In this document: positions 1-10,029 of the stretch, in pieces
Layout of the letters: every line of letters starts with the position of its first letter
Position numbering within the stretch: position 1 is the stretch's first letter
Origin: an uncultured Methylophaga sp.
Lineage (GTDB): Bacteria; Pseudomonadota; Gammaproteobacteria; GCF-002020875
Direction of reading: 5' to 3'
Assembly (NCBI GenBank): GCA_937877715.1
Contig: CALEHW010000066.1
Location: forward strand, 1 to 64,000
DNA length: 64,000 bases
Program-made: the position numbers and the translations under genes
Notes under the pieces: generated by a model
What the model was told of the DNA's origin: nothing
Seen by the model: only the letters and a program-made list of their open reading frames with translations
The model's database searches: none

Positions 1-2
1 TG

Positions 3-326
3 ATGAAAGGTGGTCTTGGTGGCCTGATGAAGCAGGCACAGAAAATGCAAGAGGACATGCAGAAGGCACAAGAGGAACTCGCCTCCAGGGAAGTTGAGGG
101 GCAGTCTGGTGGCGGACTGGTCAAGGTGGTCATGACTGGACGTCATGAGATCTGCAGGGTGCAGATTGATGACTCTCTGGTTGGTGATGACAAGGATATG
201 CTGGAAGATCTGGTGGCAGCTGCGGTTAATGATGCCGTCCACAAGATCGAGGATGGCAGCAAGGAGATGATGTCTGGAATGACTGCGGGGCTGAATCTCC
301 CTGCCGGGATGAAGCTGCCGTTCTGA
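3..326 (+). CDS. ybaB: YbaB/EbfC family nucleoid-associated protein (start may lie just outside the window)
   Basis: [16 protein letters not shown]...GAGLVKV-like pattern and C-terminal LPxGxKLPF; directly upstream of recR as usual. Confidence 0.93.
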   Translation: MKGGLGGLMKQAQKMQEDMQKAQEELASREVEGQSGGGLVKVVMTGRHEICRVQIDDSLVGDDKDMLEDLVAAAVNDAVHKIEDGSKEMMSGMTAGLNLPAGMKLPF

Positions 327-332
327 TATTTC

Positions 333-920
333 ATGTCTCTGATTGAGGAGCTCATAGAGGCACTCCGTTGCCTCCCCGGTGTAGGACCCAAGTCGGCACA
401 GCGGATGACCTACCATCTACTGGAGCGGGATCGTGAGGGTGGGCGCAGAATTGCACATGGTATTACCGAGGCAATTGAGCATGTGGGCAACTGTCGGAGC
501 TGTCGTACTCTGAGTGAGAGTGAGCTCTGTCCGCAGTGTATTGACACCAGGCGAGATGACTCGTTGCTATGTATTGTGGAGAGCCCCATGGATGTCTTGG
601 CGCTGGAGCAGAGCGCCAGTTACCGCGGACGTTACTTTGTGCTGATGGGGCATCTCTCACCACTGGATGGGATCGGGCCACAGGAGCTGGGGCTGGATCT
701 GCTGGAGAAGAGGCTCGATAACGGGGTAGTCGAGGAGGTCATCCTTGCAACCAATCCGACTGTTGAGGGTGAGGCGACTGCCCACTTTATCAGCGAGATG
801 GCTCATGCCAGAGCTATCCGTACTACCCGTATTGCGCATGGTGTTCCTCTGGGGGGGGAGCTGGAGTATGTGGATAGCGGCACCTTGGGACATGCCATGA
901 CTGGGCGTCAAGACTACTGA
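333..920 (+). CDS. recR: Recombination mediator protein RecR
   Basis: [12 protein letters not shown] helix-hairpin-helix, zinc-finger [16 protein letters not shown], Toprim region. Confidence 0.96.
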   Translation: MSLIEELIEALRCLPGVGPKSAQRMTYHLLERDREGGRRIAHGITEAIEHVGNCRSCRTLSESELCPQCIDTRRDDSLLCIVESPMDVLALEQSASYRGRYFVLMGHLSPLDGIGPQELGLDLLEKRLDNGVVEEVILATNPTVEGEATAHFISEMAHARAIRTTRIAHGVPLGGELEYVDSGTLGHAMTGRQDY

Positions 921-1825
921 TTCTGAATCAGGTTGCGGTAGTTCTCCACACGGGTGGCTGAGAGCTCGCCACTCTCAACAGCGGCACTGACTGCACATCC
1001 CGGCTCATTGAGGTGTCTGCAGTTGCTGAAACGGCACATCCCTGCGTAGTGACCAAACTCCCTGAAGCCATTCCGCAGGGTCTCCTCGTCCAGATCCCAG
1101 ATTCCGAACTCCCGGATACCCGGCGAGTCAATTAGTGTTCCTCCATTCTGTAGATGGTATAGCGTGGATACACTGGTGGTGTGTCTCCCTTGCCCTATTC
1201 CCTCGGAGAGTGCTCCCACAGCAATATCCAGGTCCGGGAGTAAGGATTTGATGATAGAGGATTTGCCTCCACCAGATGGCCCTACCAGTACACTGCTCTT
1301 GCCCTCCAACTGCTGCTGCAGGGGATCTACCCCACCGGTAATTTTGGTGCTGATCCAGAGTAGTGGAAGCTCCAGATTTTTGTAGTGGAGTAGCTTCTCC
1401 TTCAGCTCTATCTTCTCATCTTGACTAAGCAGGTCCAGCTTGTTTATGACCAGAATGGAGGGGATGGGGATAGATTCTGCGGCGACCAGAATCCGGTCGA
1501 TCTGCAGAAGGTCAATTCCCGGTTCTGGTGCAGTGACGATAATGAGCTGATCTACGTTGGCTGCGATCGGTTTCTTGCGTTGGTTGAAGGGGTCGGGACG
1601 GGTGAGCAGGCTTTTGCGCTTCTCGAGGAGAGTAATTACCCCCTCGTTATCACCACTGGGTTCCCATCTGACCCAGTCACCAACAGTCAGCGGGGGGAGT
1701 TTTTTGCGTTGCGCACAGCGTATGGTTGTTGGCTGCTCTACTGTACGGGATGATGGGGAGACAATCAGGCGATCTCCCTGGCGGGTGATGATCTGCCCTT
1801 TATTCTCGGTGAGGCTACTAGCCAT
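914..1825 (-). CDS. rsgA: Ribosome small subunit-dependent GTPase A (RsgA/YjeQ)
   Basis: Circularly permuted GTPase motifs ([25 protein letters not shown]) and C-terminal zinc knuckle [14 protein letters not shown]. Confidence 0.95.
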   Translation of the reverse strand: MASSLTENKGQIITRQGDRLIVSPSSRTVEQPTTIRCAQRKKLPPLTVGDWVRWEPSGDNEGVITLLEKRKSLLTRPDPFNQRKKPIAANVDQLIIVTAPEPGIDLLQIDRILVAAESIPIPSILVINKLDLLSQDEKIELKEKLLHYKNLELPLLWISTKITGGVDPLQQQLEGKSSVLVGPSGGGKSSIIKSLLPDLDIAVGALSEGIGQGRHTTSVSTLYHLQNGGTLIDSPGIREFGIWDLDEETLRNGFREFGHYAGMCRFSNCRHLNEPGCAVSAAVESGELSATRVENYRNLIQNQ

Positions 1826-1842
1826 CCGGGGTGCTGAGGATG

Positions 1843-2121
1843 TTACTTGAGTTGATAGAAGGCCTCGTTCATGTACTCCACCACATCATCCTGATCCTCA
1901 GGAAACCAGTCAGCCCCAGCACCAGTCATGGTGATACACATGCTGACCTGGCGTTTCAGGTCGAAGAGTGTTTTTAGTTTTGTATCATCTTTCATGTAGG
2001 TTTCGTTGCCATGGCAACGCATGCAGTCGGCATCATGCAGCTCTTTGCCGTTGTCCGTGTCAGCAGCTCCGGCCAGAGGGAAAAGCAGGATAAAAAGCAT
2101 GGCTGGTAATAATTTAATCAT
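1843..2121 (-). CDS. Small periplasmic c-type cytochrome
   Basis: N-terminal signal peptide, single CMRCH (CxxCH) haem motif. Confidence 0.85.
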   Translation of the reverse strand: MIKLLPAMLFILLFPLAGAADTDNGKELHDADCMRCHGNETYMKDDTKLKTLFDLKRQVSMCITMTGAGADWFPEDQDDVVEYMNEAFYQLK

Positions 2122-2168
2122 TTTCTACAGATCCAATTTGTTAAATGATGGATAAGAATGAGTTGAGT

Positions 2169-3446
2169 TTACCCTCTATCCTCAAGATGTGCGATTCTTA
2201 CCGGTGCAGGTGGGTGGGAGTCGTGGTAGGCGGAGTAGATATGGTCCGGGGTCACGGTTGAGGCGTTTTCGCGGTAGAGTGCAACCAGCGCACTAACCAG
2301 ATCTGCCGCCTGGGCATGCTCCGCAGCAAAGTCATCAGCCTCAAATTCATGCTTTCTGGAGTAGGCAGCCATTATTGGCTGAATCCAGAAGGAGAATGCG
2401 GGAGAGGCTACCAGAAACAGTACAAGTGCAGCATGGTCTGATTTCATGGTTATTCCAAGCCCCTGGTAGAACCAGCTCTGTTCAATTAACCACCCCAGCA
2501 GGGCCAGGGCAACGAGTGAGATTGTGGCGGTAAGCAGCAACCTCTTCTTTATATGCCCGTTTCTGAAGTGGCCCAGTTCATGAGCCAGTACGGCCAGTAT
2601 CTCGTTATCACTCAGGGTCTCCAGCAGGGTGTCATAGAAGACAATCCTTCTCTTCTTCCCCAGCCCGGTAAAGTAGGCGTTGCCATGGCCGGAACGTTTG
2701 GAGCCATCGACAACAAAGATTCCGTCACAGTCGAAACCTGCCTGCTGTAGCAGCTCCTCGATTTTTCCCGCTAACTCCTCATTCTCCAGGGGGGTAAACT
2801 TGTTGAACAGGGGCGCCAGAAATGTTGGCCAGGCCCAGATCATCAGCAGGGTGAAGCCCATCCATACTATCCATACCTTAAGCCACCAGAGAGGGGTTGC
2901 CTCACCCATTAGCCAGAGTATAAGTAGTAGTAGTGGAATCCCTATAACCAATGAAAGCAGTAGCTGTTTTGCCATGTCAGTGATGAAGATGGAGGCGGTT
3001 GTGCGATTGAAATCGAACTTTGATTCCAGTACAAATGTGTTGTAGATCGCGAAAGGGAGACCCAGCAGGGTGCCGACGATGAAGAATGAGAGGATGAAAC
3101 CAACTCCCAGATAGAGATGTTCCATCCCGGTTGCCCGCCAGCCATGGTCGAGCCACTCCAGACCGCCACCGATGGTCCAATAGAGCAGTAGAGCTGTTCC
3201 GTATAATAGCTCAATCTGCCCCAGTTGCTGTTTGGCAGAGGTGTAGTCTGCTGCCTTCTGGTGTTTATCAAGAGGGAGTGTGTCAGAGAAGTGGGAGGGA
3301 ACTGCTGCACGGTGTTGTTGTACAGATCGGACCTGTCGCCTGGATAGCCACCACTCAACTAACGTATTCAGTGTGAGTAGCAGGATAAAGATAGCGGTAA
3401 AAAGTTGATTGCTTTCCAAAATAGTTCCCCAGAGTGTTTGATACAA
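2169..3446 (-). CDS. M48 family (Ste24-like) membrane metallopeptidase
   Basis: Multiple TM segments and HELGH motif (AVLAHELGHFRNGH), C-terminal EFEADDFA. Confidence 0.93.
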   Translation of the reverse strand: MYQTLWGTILESNQLFTAIFILLLTLNTLVEWWLSRRQVRSVQQHRAAVPSHFSDTLPLDKHQKAADYTSAKQQLGQIELLYGTALLLYWTIGGGLEWLDHGWRATGMEHLYLGVGFILSFFIVGTLLGLPFAIYNTFVLESKFDFNRTTASIFITDMAKQLLLSLVIGIPLLLLILWLMGEATPLWWLKVWIVWMGFTLLMIWAWPTFLAPLFNKFTPLENEELAGKIEELLQQAGFDCDGIFVVDGSKRSGHGNAYFTGLGKKRRIVFYDTLLETLSDNEILAVLAHELGHFRNGHIKKRLLLTATISLVALALLGWLIEQSWFYQGLGITMKSDHAALVLFLVASPAFSFWIQPIMAAYSRKHEFEADDFAAEHAQAADLVSALVALYRENASTVTPDHIYSAYHDSHPPAPVRIAHLEDRG

Positions 3447-3483
3447 TTGTGCAATTATAGAGAGGAAATGGTGAGTAAGGAAT

Positions 3484-4023
3484 ATGGATCAAAATAATCT
3501 AATCTGGGTCGACCTGGAGATGACTGGGTTAAATCCAGAGAGCGATACTATTATCGAGATAGCAACTATTGTGACCAGTGCGGATCTGGAGATTATTGCA
3601 GAGGGCCCAGTCTTTGCCATCTCTCACTCTGAGGAGACTATATCTGGAATGGATGAGTGGAACACCAAGACCCATGGAGAGTCTGGGTTGATTCGACGGA
3701 TTCGGGAGGAGGGGGTTTCGATGAGGGAGGCAGAGCTCAAAACCCTGGAGTTTGTGCGAAATCATGTTCCAGAGAGGAAATCCCCCATGTGTGGCAACAG
3801 CATCTGTCAGGATCGACGCTTCATGTCACGCGAGATGCCGGAGTTGAAAGATCACTTTCACTACCGCAACCTCGATGTCAGCACCCTCAAGGAGCTGGCG
3901 ATGCGCTGGAAGCCTGAGCTACTGGAGCAGTTTACAAAGAGTGGGGCGCATACTGCTCTGGCAGATATTCGTGAGTCGATTGAGGAGATGCGGTTCTACC
4001 GTCAGCACTTTATCTCGCTGTGA
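3484..4023 (+). CDS. orn: Oligoribonuclease
   Basis: [31 protein letters not shown], DEDDh exonuclease motifs, 179 aa. Confidence 0.97.
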   Translation: MDQNNLIWVDLEMTGLNPESDTIIEIATIVTSADLEIIAEGPVFAISHSEETISGMDEWNTKTHGESGLIRRIREEGVSMREAELKTLEFVRNHVPERKSPMCGNSICQDRRFMSREMPELKDHFHYRNLDVSTLKELAMRWKPELLEQFTKSGAHTALADIRESIEEMRFYRQHFISL

Positions 4024-4024
4024 C

Positions 4025-4078
4025 CATATACGCACTTACACTATCATCCCCGATATACACTTAACACTGTCATTCCCC
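4025..4078 (+). repeat. Imperfect tandem direct repeat (2 x ~27 nt) in the convergent orn/queG junction
   Basis: catatacgcacttacactatcatcccc followed by gatatacacttaacactgtcattcccc. Confidence 0.55.
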
Positions 4079-5137
4079 ATGATTCGGAGAGTACCCACGT
4101 TGTTGTTCAAGTGCCCAGGTTACATGCTCTCTGACTATCTCTGACGGATCCTCCAGCCTCTTCTGAAGAGCCTCCGCTGCCCCCTGGCACCCCTCTGCAT
4201 TCCCCAGGCCGATCGCAATATTGCGTAACCAGCGTTCATGGCCTATGCGCCGGATTGACGACCCCTCCATCTTTTTCAGAAATTCATCCTCACTCCAGGC
4301 GAACAGATCCACAAGTTCGGGGGCGTCCAGGCCGTGGCGGATCTGCAGATCGAGTTCTGTGGTGTCATCGGCAAAACGGTTCCATGGACAGACTAGCTGG
4401 CAATCATCGCAACCGTATATTCGGTTACCCATGGCTCTGCGGAACTCCACGGGAATAGATCCACCAAGCTCGATTGTCAGATACGAGATGCAGCGCCTGG
4501 CATCCACCTGATAAGGGGTGACAATAGCGTTGGTGGGGCAGCTGGTGATGCAGAGATCGCAGCTGCCACAGTGGTTGGTTGCAGGGGGGTCTGCATCCAG
4601 TTTGAGATCGGTGTAGATCTCTCCGAGAAAGAACCAGGAGCCATTTCTCTTGTTGATTACATTGCTGTGTTTGCCAATCCACCCCACGCCACTGTTTTCA
4701 GCAATTCCCTTCTCCAGAACTGGAGCACTGTCAACGAAGACGCGATGCCCGAAGGGACCTACTGCCGTGCTTATCCTTGTTGCCAGTTGAGCTAGACGTT
4801 TTCGCATCACCTTGTGATAATCACGTCCAAGGGCGTAGCGGGAGATAAACCCTTTTTCATCCTGGTCAATAATCTCCCATGAATCGGCAGCCTCCGGGGG
4901 GAGATAGTTCATGCGGAAAGAGAGCAGGGAGAGGGTTCCGGGAATCAACTCCTCTGGATGGCTGCGCTTGCTGCCGTGGCGAACCATATATTCCATCTCT
5001 CCATGGAATCCCTGCTCTATCCACTGCTGCAGTGCTGCTTCATGTATCTGAAGATCACAATGGGTAACACCAAACCCATGAAACCCAAGCTCGGCGGCCC
5101 ACTTTTGGATCTCTTTTTTTAATTGTCTGGGGTTCAT
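4070..5137 (-). CDS. queG: Epoxyqueuosine reductase
   Basis: Two 4Fe-4S motifs (CGSCDLCITSCPTNAI, CDDCQLVCPWN), QueG-type N-terminus. Confidence 0.95.
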   Translation of the reverse strand: MNPRQLKKEIQKWAAELGFHGFGVTHCDLQIHEAALQQWIEQGFHGEMEYMVRHGSKRSHPEELIPGTLSLLSFRMNYLPPEAADSWEIIDQDEKGFISRYALGRDYHKVMRKRLAQLATRISTAVGPFGHRVFVDSAPVLEKGIAENSGVGWIGKHSNVINKRNGSWFFLGEIYTDLKLDADPPATNHCGSCDLCITSCPTNAIVTPYQVDARRCISYLTIELGGSIPVEFRRAMGNRIYGCDDCQLVCPWNRFADDTTELDLQIRHGLDAPELVDLFAWSEDEFLKKMEGSSIRRIGHERWLRNIAIGLGNAEGCQGAAEALQKRLEDPSEIVREHVTWALEQQRGYSPNHGE

Positions 5138-5153
5138 GGTCTATTAGTATAAT
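5123..5153 (+). promoter_or_regulatory. Candidate sigma70 promoter for tsaE (TTGTCT-19 bp-TATAAT)
   Basis: TATAAT at 5148-5153, only 8 nt before the tsaE ATG at 5162. Confidence 0.5.
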
Positions 5154-5161
5154 GCCCATCA

Positions 5162-5611
5162 ATGATTGTTGAAATTCCCGATGAAAAACAGATGGAACGG
5201 TTGGGCGCCTCTTTTGCCGAGGTGGTGTCCAGCCCTGTGCTGATTTTTCTGCAGGGTGACCTTGGAATGGGAAAGACCACCTTTGCCCGCGGTTTTATCA
5301 GATATCTTGGTCACCAGGGCAATGTGAAGAGCCCTACCTATACCCTGGTTGAGCCATACACGGTCGGCGGGGGAATGGTCTACCATTTTGATCTCTACCG
5401 TCTCTGTGATCCTGAGGAGTTGGAGTTGATGGGGATCAGGGATTATCTGCAGGACTCCATCTCACTGCTGGAGTGGCCAGGTCGCGGAGCAGGGGTTCTG
5501 CCTGCCCCTAGTGTTGTGTTGTCATTCAGGGAGTCTGGCAGCGGCCGTCAGGTGGAGTGTGAGGGTGACTCAGCTACTCTCAGGCTGGTTGAAGAGAGGT
5601 TCTCCGGATAA
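5162..5611 (+). CDS. tsaE: tRNA threonylcarbamoyladenosine biosynthesis ATPase TsaE
   Basis: Walker A GDLGMGKTTFARG, VKSPTYTLVEPY, LLEWP motif. Confidence 0.95.
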   Translation: MIVEIPDEKQMERLGASFAEVVSSPVLIFLQGDLGMGKTTFARGFIRYLGHQGNVKSPTYTLVEPYTVGGGMVYHFDLYRLCDPEELELMGIRDYLQDSISLLEWPGRGAGVLPAPSVVLSFRESGSGRQVECEGDSATLRLVEERFSG

Positions 5612-6951
5612 TGGATTCAACCCCACTGGATCGACGTCGATTTCTCCAGCTTGCTGGCTCCCTGCCTCTGTTGGGGACCATTCCGGCCGCTGCGGATGAG
5701 GTTACCTCAATTTACGGTATCCGCCTCTGGCCGGCACCAGACCATACACGGGTGGTATTGGATCTGGACCGGGGTGTTGACTACAAGCTAACCAAAAGTG
5801 GCAGCCCTGGGAAGATTATTCTCAAGATGAGTCAGACCCAGCCCATCCTCTCTCTGGATGCGATGGTTAAGGATGATCCAAGGCTCAAGTCGGTCAAGAC
5901 ATGGTTTGCCAATGGGGGGGCAGATTTTGTTGTTGAGTTTGTGTTGTTGAAGGGGGTGGAGGCGCGCTCATTCCTGCTGCCACCAAATGAGAATTATGGC
6001 CACCGTTTGGTGCTTGATCTTCATAATATTGAACAGAAGCGTACGCAACCGCCGAGTGCAGTCAGGCAGCAGCGCAAACTGACTATTGCCATCGATGCAG
6101 GTCATGGCGGGGAGGATCCTGGTGCGGTGGGGTACAAGGGTGCCAAAGAGAAGAGGATCGTGCTGAGTGTTGCTCGCCGTCTCGAGAAGCTGATCAAGAG
6201 AGAGCCGAGGATGCGGGCAGTGATGGTTCGCAAGGGAGATTACTATGTCAGTCTTGGGGGGCGTGTGCGCAAGGCCAGAAGAAGCCACGCGGATCTGCTG
6301 ATATCCATCCATGCGGATGGCTTCAAGAAACGTTCAGCCCATGGCGCCTCGGTATTTGTGCTCTCCAACAAGCGTGCCTCCTCCGAAATGGCGCGCTGGA
6401 TGGCAAGGCGTGAAAATCGTGCTGACAGAATCGGTGGGGTGGACAAGGTCAGGGAGTCAAGTTCATTTGCCTATGCCCTTAGGGATATGGAGCGCAGTGC
6501 CAACCAGAAGGTGGGGCTGGAGCTGGCGGAGATTGTACTTGGTGAGCTGAAGAAGATCGGTGATCTGCATGGCAACAGGGTTCACAAGGCGAGTTTTGCA
6601 ATATTGAAGGCGCCTGATTTCCCCTCCATGTTGGTGGAGACCGGCTTTATTACCAATCCACGGGAGGAGAAAAAGTTGCGTACGGCGGCATATCAGCAGA
6701 AGCTGGCTGGGGCAATGATGAAGGCTGTGCGCCAGTTTGCGCAGAGATATCCGGTGGTTGAGTCGGCCCCTCTGTCGAGCAGAGCGGCCTCCAGACCTTC
6801 CACAGCAAAGGTGAATGTATACAGGGTTCGCAAGGGAGATACCCTCAGCTCGATTGCGAGAAAGAGCGGGGTCTCTCTGAGTAGTCTGCGCAGACTCAAC
6901 CCGGGCCTAGGTGACATGTTGAGTATTGGTCAGAAACTGAGAATAAATTGA
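5611..6951 (+). CDS. N-acetylmuramoyl-L-alanine amidase, AmiC-like (Tat signal, AMIN, Amidase_3, LysM)
   Basis: Twin-arginine N-terminus DRRRFLQLAGS, IAIDAGHGGEDPGA, SIHADGF, VETGFITNPREE, C-terminal LysM YRVRKGDTLSSIARKSGV. Confidence 0.93.
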   Translation: MDSTPLDRRRFLQLAGSLPLLGTIPAAADEVTSIYGIRLWPAPDHTRVVLDLDRGVDYKLTKSGSPGKIILKMSQTQPILSLDAMVKDDPRLKSVKTWFANGGADFVVEFVLLKGVEARSFLLPPNENYGHRLVLDLHNIEQKRTQPPSAVRQQRKLTIAIDAGHGGEDPGAVGYKGAKEKRIVLSVARRLEKLIKREPRMRAVMVRKGDYYVSLGGRVRKARRSHADLLISIHADGFKKRSAHGASVFVLSNKRASSEMARWMARRENRADRIGGVDKVRESSSFAYALRDMERSANQKVGLELAEIVLGELKKIGDLHGNRVHKASFAILKAPDFPSMLVETGFITNPREEKKLRTAAYQQKLAGAMMKAVRQFAQRYPVVESAPLSSRAASRPSTAKVNVYRVRKGDTLSSIARKSGVSLSSLRRLNPGLGDMLSIGQKLRIN

Positions 6952-8777
6952 TGGCAAAGGCAACAGCAAGAATTCAGAAACTCTCTACTCAGCTCTCCAA
7001 CCAGATTGCAGCTGGCGAGGTGGTGGAACGCCCCGCCTCTGTACTCAAAGAGCTGCTGGAAAATAGTGTGGATGCTCAGGCAACCCGTATCCGGATTGAT
7101 ATTGAGGAGGGTGGGCAGAAGCTGATCAGGGTGAGAGATAATGGGATAGGAATTGTCCAGCAGGATCTGCTGCTGGCCCTTGATCGTCACGCCACCAGCA
7201 AGATCGGGAGTGTGGAGGATCTGGAGAGGATTGCCACCCTGGGGTTTCGTGGTGAGGCCCTGCCCAGCATATCTTCGGTCTCAAGGCTGCAGCTGACCTC
7301 TCGTGCAGAGGGGGAGGAGCAGGGGTGGCGACTGTTCTCTGATGGCGGCCTCGATCTGCAACCACCACAGCCGGATCCTCATCCGCAGGGAACTACGGTG
7401 GAGGTGCGGGACCTCTTCTTCAATACCCCTGCACGCAAGAAGTTCATGCGAATCGAGAGAACAGAGTTTCGCCATATTGAGGATGTAGTAAGAAGAGTGG
7501 TGCTCTCCCATCCGGAGATCATGCTGGTGCTGAGCCATAACGGCCGGGTGGTCAGGGAGTATCCGGCAGGGAACGGGCAACAGGAGTGGGAGCGCAGAAT
7601 AGAGGCTGTGCTGGGCGGTGATTTCACCGGCCATGCGCTCTACCTTGAGAGTGAGACGAGCGGACTGGGACTAAAAGGGTGGATCGCCCGTCCCTCTGCA
7701 TCGCGTAGTCAGCCCGATCAGCAATTCTTTTTTGTAAACGGGAGGATGGTAAAGGATCGTGTGGTCAGTCACGCGCTACGACAGGCATATCAGGATGTCA
7801 TGTTCCATGGCCGTCATCCGGCATGGCTGCTGTTTCTGAAGATGGATCCTGAGATGGTCGATGTAAATGTGCACCCCACCAAGCATGAGGTCCGTTTTCG
7901 TGAGAGTCGTCAACTGCACAGTTTTCTCTTCAAGACAGTTCGAGATGTGCTGGCAGCAGATAGGCCGGGATCTGCCGTCACTGCCGGAGAGGTGGTGGAT
8001 CGGGAGACCGGGGAAATTCAGCAGCTGAGGGATGCAGACTCATCTGCGGCACCGCAGCGTTGGGTTGAGATGCCTCGACAGAAACCGCTTGCGGGGTTGC
8101 GCCAGAGGGATGTGAGTCTGCAGATTGGAGAGCGTTCATCTCCCCCATACAGGGAAGGTGATGTTGGTGTCTCCACAGATGGCTCGGACAGGGATCATCC
8201 GCTGGGCCATGCACTGGCCCAGATTCATGGAATCTATATCCTTGCGGAGAACGAGAAGGGGTTGGTGCTGGTTGACATGCATGCAGCCCATGAACGGATC
8301 ACCTATGAACGCATGAAGCAGGCGCTGACAGAGGAGGGGGTTCGTACCCAGCAGCTACTGGTTCCGGTAACGCTATCGGTTAGTGAGAAGGAGGCTGAGT
8401 TTGCTGAGCAGAAACAGCAACTGTTTAGCAGACTTGGTCTGGGTATCGATCGTGCTGGTCCTCTCTCGTTGGTGGTTCGTGAGGTGCCGGCACTGCTCTC
8501 CAACGCAGATGTGGGGCAGCTTGCACGAGATCTGCTGGCAGATCTGATGGAGCATGAGAGCAGTGCCAGAGTCGAGGAGAAGATCAACGAGGTGGTTGCA
8601 ACCATCGCCTGCCACGGCTCTGTCCGTGCGGGCAGACAGTTGACGCTGCCAGAGATGGATGCACTGTTGAGAGATATGGAGCAGACTGAGCGTAGTGGTC
8701 AGTGCAACCATGGCAGGCCAACCTGGAGACAGCTCACATTGGATGAGCTGGATGGGCTCTTTCTGCGTGGACAGTAG
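6948..8777 (+). CDS. mutL: DNA mismatch repair endonuclease MutL
   Basis: GHKL ATPase motifs (IAAGEVVERPASVLKELLENSVDA, RDNGIGI, GFRGEAL) and C-terminal dimerisation domain. Confidence 0.97.
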   Translation: MMAKATARIQKLSTQLSNQIAAGEVVERPASVLKELLENSVDAQATRIRIDIEEGGQKLIRVRDNGIGIVQQDLLLALDRHATSKIGSVEDLERIATLGFRGEALPSISSVSRLQLTSRAEGEEQGWRLFSDGGLDLQPPQPDPHPQGTTVEVRDLFFNTPARKKFMRIERTEFRHIEDVVRRVVLSHPEIMLVLSHNGRVVREYPAGNGQQEWERRIEAVLGGDFTGHALYLESETSGLGLKGWIARPSASRSQPDQQFFFVNGRMVKDRVVSHALRQAYQDVMFHGRHPAWLLFLKMDPEMVDVNVHPTKHEVRFRESRQLHSFLFKTVRDVLAADRPGSAVTAGEVVDRETGEIQQLRDADSSAAPQRWVEMPRQKPLAGLRQRDVSLQIGERSSPPYREGDVGVSTDGSDRDHPLGHALAQIHGIYILAENEKGLVLVDMHAAHERITYERMKQALTEEGVRTQQLLVPVTLSVSEKEAEFAEQKQQLFSRLGLGIDRAGPLSLVVREVPALLSNADVGQLARDLLADLMEHESSARVEEKINEVVATIACHGSVRAGRQLTLPEMDALLRDMEQTERSGQCNHGRPTWRQLTLDELDGLFLRGQ

Positions 8778-9717
8778 CACCAGCACAGCAGAGGGCAAGA
8801 TGTTGTTTCTTACTGGCCCCACGGCGGCGGGAAAGACCGCTCTTGCGGTGGAGCTGGTTGAGAAATACCCATTTGAGATTGTCAGCGTTGACTCTGCACT
8901 GGTCTACAGGGGGATGGATATTGGAACGGCCAAGCCGGATGCAGAGATTCTACGGCGTGCCCCACATCGTCTGATCGACATTCTCGACCCTGCGGAGCCA
9001 TACTCGGCGGCACGTTTCTGCAATGATGCGGCACGGGAGATTGAGGAGATCCGTAACAACGGAAATATCCCCCTGCTGGTTGGCGGCACTATGCTCTATT
9101 TCAAGGCCCTGCAGTTTGGTCTCTCCACCCTCCCAGAGTCTGATTCTGAGGTGCGATCCACTCTTGAGTATGGGCTCAAAAACAATGGATTGGAGTATCT
9201 TTATGATCTTCTTGTTAAGGTTGATCCGGTAGCAGCAGAGCGGATAAACCGCAATGATCCGCAGAGAATAATGCGCGCCCTTGAGGTCTATGAGATCAGC
9301 GGGGTACCTATGACCACTCTTCAGGAGCAAGAGAAAAGAAGGGGGCTGGATGCAGATTCTCTCTTGATGGTCGCTATCTCCCCTGATGATCGCTCTGTTC
9401 TTCATCAGCGGATTGAGCGGCGTCTTCTGGATATGGTGGATGGAGGCTTTATAGAGGAGGTGGAGGGGCTGAAACTGCGTGTTGACCTCTCTCCTGATAT
9501 CCCCTCCATGCGTGCGGTTGGCTATAGGCAGGTGTGGGACTATCTGGATGGTGGAATAGATCGTGAAGAGATGATATTCCGTGCCACAGTCGCCACCCGA
9601 CAGTTGGCAAAAAGGCAATTGACCTGGTTGCGTAACTGGCCTGCTCCAGTGCAGTGGATGGAGCCTGGAGAGAGTGGTGCTGCTGAACGCATACTCAAGA
9701 ATATGATCGATATATGA
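8752..9717 (+). CDS. miaA: tRNA dimethylallyltransferase MiaA (start 8752 or 8800)
   Basis: FLTGPTAAGKTALAVEL, VSVDSALVYRGMDIGTAKP; alternative ATG at 8800 after the mutL stop. Confidence 0.94.
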   Translation: MGSFCVDSSTSTAEGKMLFLTGPTAAGKTALAVELVEKYPFEIVSVDSALVYRGMDIGTAKPDAEILRRAPHRLIDILDPAEPYSAARFCNDAAREIEEIRNNGNIPLLVGGTMLYFKALQFGLSTLPESDSEVRSTLEYGLKNNGLEYLYDLLVKVDPVAAERINRNDPQRIMRALEVYEISGVPMTTLQEQEKRRGLDADSLLMVAISPDDRSVLHQRIERRLLDMVDGGFIEEVEGLKLRVDLSPDIPSMRAVGYRQVWDYLDGGIDREEMIFRATVATRQLAKRQLTWLRNWPAPVQWMEPGESGAAERILKNMIDI

Positions 9718-9737
9718 TTTTAATTTTTTCTCTACTC

Positions 9738-9746
9738 TGGTATACT
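9738..9746 (+). promoter_or_regulatory. Extended -10 promoter candidate (TGGTATACT) upstream of hfq
   Basis: TGnTATACT in the miaA-hfq gap. Confidence 0.5.
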
Positions 9747-9781
9747 TAACGGTTCGATAACAATAATAACGGGTACCTACA

Positions 9782-10015
9782 ATGAGCAAGAAAAGTCATC
9801 AGTTACAGGAGCCGTTTCTCAACGCTCTGCGTAAAGAGAAGGTTCCGGTCTCAATCTTTCTGGTTAACGGCATCAAACTGCAGGGTCAGATTGACTCTTT
9901 TGACCAGTTTGTTATTTTGCTTAAGAGTGCGGTCAGTCAGATGGTCTACAAGCATGCCGTCTCAACCATTGTCCCTTCCAGACCGATTAGTGTCGATTAC
10001 GAGGACGAAGAGTAG
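9782..10015 (+). CDS. hfq: RNA chaperone Hfq
   Basis: [42 protein letters not shown]...[12 protein letters not shown]. Confidence 0.98.
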   Translation: MSKKSHQLQEPFLNALRKEKVPVSIFLVNGIKLQGQIDSFDQFVILLKSAVSQMVYKHAVSTIVPSRPISVDYEDEE

Positions 10016-10029
10016 CCTCTTCATAACGC

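Noticed and set aside
143-391. Many short antisense ORFs in the supplied track (e.g. 143-391 -, 9782-8950 -, 35380-35826 +)
   Set aside because: They lie wholly opposite strongly conserved genes and show no domain signatures or start signals.
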